Positions 10,863 to 12,524 of a DNA stretch of 12,524 nucleotides are shown piece by piece (position 1 is the first letter of the stretch; the number at the start of each line of letters is the position of its first letter). The notes beneath the pieces are model-generated. The model saw nothing but the letters and a program-made list of their open reading frames with translations. It was not told the DNA's origin and ran no database searches. The position numbers and the translations under genes were made by a program. Source of the stretch: Pseudomonadota bacterium (lineage in GTDB: Bacteria > Pseudomonadota > Gammaproteobacteria > Halothiobacillales > Halothiobacillaceae); contig JAJYPA010000212.1 in the NCBI GenBank assembly GCA_021795795.1, positions 1-12,524 on the forward strand, read 5' to 3'.

Positions 10863-10891
10863 ATTATATCTGGAAACTTTGCAGTTAACAA
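10863..10891 (-). promoter_or_regulatory. Strong sigma70-type promoter
   Basis: On the minus strand TTGTTA (10891-10886), 17 nt, then a perfect TATAAT (10868-10863). Transcription would start near 10856, 28 nt before the 40-aa gene, and could continue into the tRNA array. The remaining gap up to 10987 shows no other credible gene. Confidence 0.7.
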
Positions 10892-10987
10892 GTAATTTGC
10901 TGAAAGTCTGACGGCTGCAAGCACTGCCGACTGCAAATCAAATCTGCACGATCTTGAAATGCGGATCGAACACGCCATGCACCCAAC

Positions 10988-11179
10988 TCAGAAAGTTTTC
11001 CGTTTCGGATTATCCGAGTGCGGCTCAACCAAAAACCAGGGACCGACGCTCTGGTGAAAGGCCACACGATCCTGCCGTTCCAGTATTCGCCATTCGCGGG
11101 TGCCCAACAGATGGAAAGCCTCTTTGATCCGGTTTTTGCCGTGAAATGACACGCCAGATAGAGTGATCCGTTTGTGCAT
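10988..11179 (-). CDS. Hypothetical protein, 63 aa
   Basis: The start at complement 11179 (MHKRITLSG) is chosen for AAGGAGATTACGAT upstream; the ATG 21 nt earlier lacks a ribosome binding site. The protein is small and basic with strand-like segments (KRITLSGVSF; EWRILERQDRVAF; GPWFLVEPH) and no membrane helix. It is rich in Arg, Lys and His. It follows the 176-aa gene by 46 nt on the same strand. Not recognised. Confidence 0.65.
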   Translation of the reverse strand: MHKRITLSGVSFHGKNRIKEAFHLLGTREWRILERQDRVAFHQSVGPWFLVEPHSDNPKRKTF

Positions 11180-11225
11180 ATCGTAATCTCCTTCTACCAA
11201 TGCTTATCGTGTGAAGCTGTCGGCA

Positions 11226-11756
11226 TTACCGCCATTGACGATCACGGTAATGCTTCCAGCTTTTCCGGGTGCGGCAAGGCGCGAAGTCATCCCAGGCATA
11301 GCAACGGACCCGAAGCTTTACCCGGATTTGAGGTTCCCCGTCTTCAGGACAACCATGACCGGTATCGCGCACCTTGCGGCCAAAGTCCGGGGTGCGCCAC
11401 ATTTTCCAGTAGCGCGGCTTGTGAATGCCTGCCACCGGCCCGTGACGGTGGACGTGATGGCCGCGGCGTTTTTCGTATGCCGCGACAATTGCCTTGTGGC
11501 GCTTGGCTTTTTCTGCTTTCAGCCAATCGCCAGGGCAAACAGCGTTGTACTCAACATCCTCCATAACAAACTCGGTTGCAAGATACAGCCCGCCCAACCC
11601 TTCTCTGGCTGGCTCAAAAATCCTGCTGACGCGGTTATTCTTCAGAACTGCACGGATTTCCTTTGCGTCTGTGTACGGCCCATACCTGAGCCCGTTTCGA
11701 TCCCGGAAAAACCAGGAAGGGGTTGGACGTGGAACGGGTGTTGATTTCTTGGTCAT
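11226..11756 (-). CDS. Hypothetical basic protein, 176 aa
   Basis: ATG at complement 11756 with GGAG 7 nt upstream. The N-terminal half (SWFFRDRNGLRYGPYTDAKEIRAVLKNN) resembles a GYF_2-like or short strand-helix module of the type W-x-GPYT. A charged linker (WLKAEKAKRHKAIVAAYEKRRGHH) leads to a C-terminal half that is very rich in Arg, Lys, Trp and Tyr with scattered Cys. The high basic content suggests nucleic-acid binding. I recognise no family and see no catalytic motif. An overlapping plus-strand frame (11211-11744) is judged a shadow. Confidence 0.7.
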   Translation of the reverse strand: MTKKSTPVPRPTPSWFFRDRNGLRYGPYTDAKEIRAVLKNNRVSRIFEPAREGLGGLYLATEFVMEDVEYNAVCPGDWLKAEKAKRHKAIVAAYEKRRGHHVHRHGPVAGIHKPRYWKMWRTPDFGRKVRDTGHGCPEDGEPQIRVKLRVRCYAWDDFAPCRTRKSWKHYRDRQWR

Positions 11757-11782
11757 GATGCTTCTCCATCAGGCTAAAGAAC

Positions 11783-11812
11783 CTAATGAAAGACGGTGAT
11801 TTCCTCGAACAT
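11783..11812 (-). CDS. Possible leader ORF, 9 aa (or 21 aa from 11848)
   Basis: MFEEITVFH followed by TAG, preceded by AAGGAGGCAATC, one of the strongest ribosome binding sites in the window. The stop lies 26 nt before the 176-aa gene. The same frame is open upstream to an ATG at 11848, giving MASRILTVKEAI plus the nine residues, but that start has only a weak purine tract. It may be a leader or re-initiation peptide, or a relic. Confidence 0.35.
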   Translation of the reverse strand: MFEEITVFH

Positions 11813-11860
11813 GATTGCCTCCTTAACTGTTAATATCCTACTCGCCATCAGCCTATGGCT

Positions 11861-12361
11861 TCAGGTCGGCACTCCAAACCTGATCGCAAGCGCCGTCGTT
11901 GATACATCCATCGTTTGTGCTAGTGCATCCAAATTCCTTTCATTGAGCTGCAGGCCGTTGTCCACCGCAGCCCGTCCCAGCAGGTCGGCAGGCATCAGTA
12001 TTTCTGCTGCCAACTTGTTCGCCGCTCGCTCATCTGGATCGCTGATTTTGCTGCGATACATCCAGGTATCCTTGATGCCATCTTTCCCGATCTGGTCTCT
12101 GTGCAAAACATAATGCGCAATCTCATGCGCCAGCGTGAACCGTTGCCGCACCTTTGGATGATTACCGTTAACGATAATGAAATAGCCCCTGTCATCCTTG
12201 CCGATGGCGCCAGATACATTATCAGGCCAGTCCTTGCGCACCACAGAAATGTCAAAATCAGCAGCCAGATTCTCCACGTCAACCGGATAAAATCGCTGGT
12301 GCTCACGGATCACCGTGAATGGTCTGAAAATCTTATCGATCTTGACTGCGGTATCATTCAT
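11861..12361 (-). CDS. ImmA/IrrE-family zinc metallopeptidase
   Basis: A 166-aa member of the DUF955/ImmA-IrrE group. The zinc-binding HEIAH is at residues 79-83 (TLAHEIAHYVLH), and the third-ligand and helix signature ERAANKLAAEILMP at about 111-124 is in the usual place. Strands around VSGAIGKDDRGYFIIVNG complete the fold. In ICEBs1 the relative ImmA cleaves the repressor ImmR to switch on the element; IrrE cleaves DdrO after DNA damage. The family normally works with an HTH repressor, and none is visible beside it, so the target must be elsewhere or the gene is orphaned. It starts 6 nt after the serS stop with only a weak ribosome binding site (GGAACGGGTGATCAGAT), so it may be cotranscribed with serS. 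Confidence 0.92.
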   Translation of the reverse strand: MNDTAVKIDKIFRPFTVIREHQRFYPVDVENLAADFDISVVRKDWPDNVSGAIGKDDRGYFIIVNGNHPKVRQRFTLAHEIAHYVLHRDQIGKDGIKDTWMYRSKISDPDERAANKLAAEILMPADLLGRAAVDNGLQLNERNLDALAQTMDVSTTALAIRFGVPT

Positions 12362-12367
12362 ATCTGA

Positions 12368-12524
<157 letters not shown>

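Overview
The window looks like accessory DNA of a moderately GC-rich proteobacterium, probably an integrated element such as an ICE, prophage or plasmid remnant, lying beside a chromosomal-type gene. The signs are chains of overlapping small genes of unknown function, phage/ICE-type DNA methyltransferases, an HNH nuclease, an ImmA/IrrE peptidase and a dense tRNA array, with the 3' end of serS at the right edge. From memory, large tRNA arrays on integrative elements are known in Acidithiobacillus, and that genus would fit, but nothing here proves it.

Positions 1-7574 (+ strand): one long, mostly translationally coupled operon. It holds the tail of an upstream gene, a full beta-type DNA methyltransferase (57-1445), a small unknown protein, a P-loop kinase-like ATPase, two mini membrane proteins, and a second DNA methyltransferase cut off before its SAM-binding half (2715-3137). 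A run of membrane proteins follows: 137, 86, 50 and 106 aa, a PQ-loop/SemiSWEET-like protein, and a 267-aa polytopic protein. A soluble unknown protein (7194-7574) ends the operon. The run is interrupted by an AT-rich cassette (about 3158-4587) carrying a reverse-strand polytopic membrane gene. A 37-bp imperfect direct repeat flanks the cassette and includes the ribosome binding site and first eight codons of the genes on both sides. A GNAT-like gene also lies on the minus strand at 5016-5594.

Positions 7583-10891 (- strand, read right to left): a strong sigma70-type promoter (10863-10891), a 40-aa gene, a hairpin terminator, a boxA-like antitermination motif and 14 tRNA genes (Ile, Met/Ile, Val, Arg, Glu, Glu, Leu, Gln, Lys, Leu, Phe, Leu, Arg, Arg). 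Three protein genes with strong ribosome binding sites follow (125 aa; 114 aa; HNH nuclease), then a terminator. The tRNAs are the remarkable part. Four of them (Ile-GAT, Val-TAC, Leu-CAG, Leu-CAA) carry a related 17-18 nt insertion at the same D-loop site, directly after the conserved GG. The tRNA-Gln(CTG) has a 59-nt structured insertion inside its T-loop. Other array members break conserved rules: C33 in Ile, a broken D-stem in Glu-TTC, and a mismatched acceptor in Leu-CAA. A 280-nt gap in the array contains a plus-strand promoter-like sequence and a good plus-strand terminator, and so a possible antisense-oriented small RNA.

Positions 10988-12524 (- strand): two small unknown genes (63 and 176 aa), a tiny leader-like ORF, an ImmA/IrrE-family metallopeptidase directly downstream of serS, and the last 51 codons of serS.
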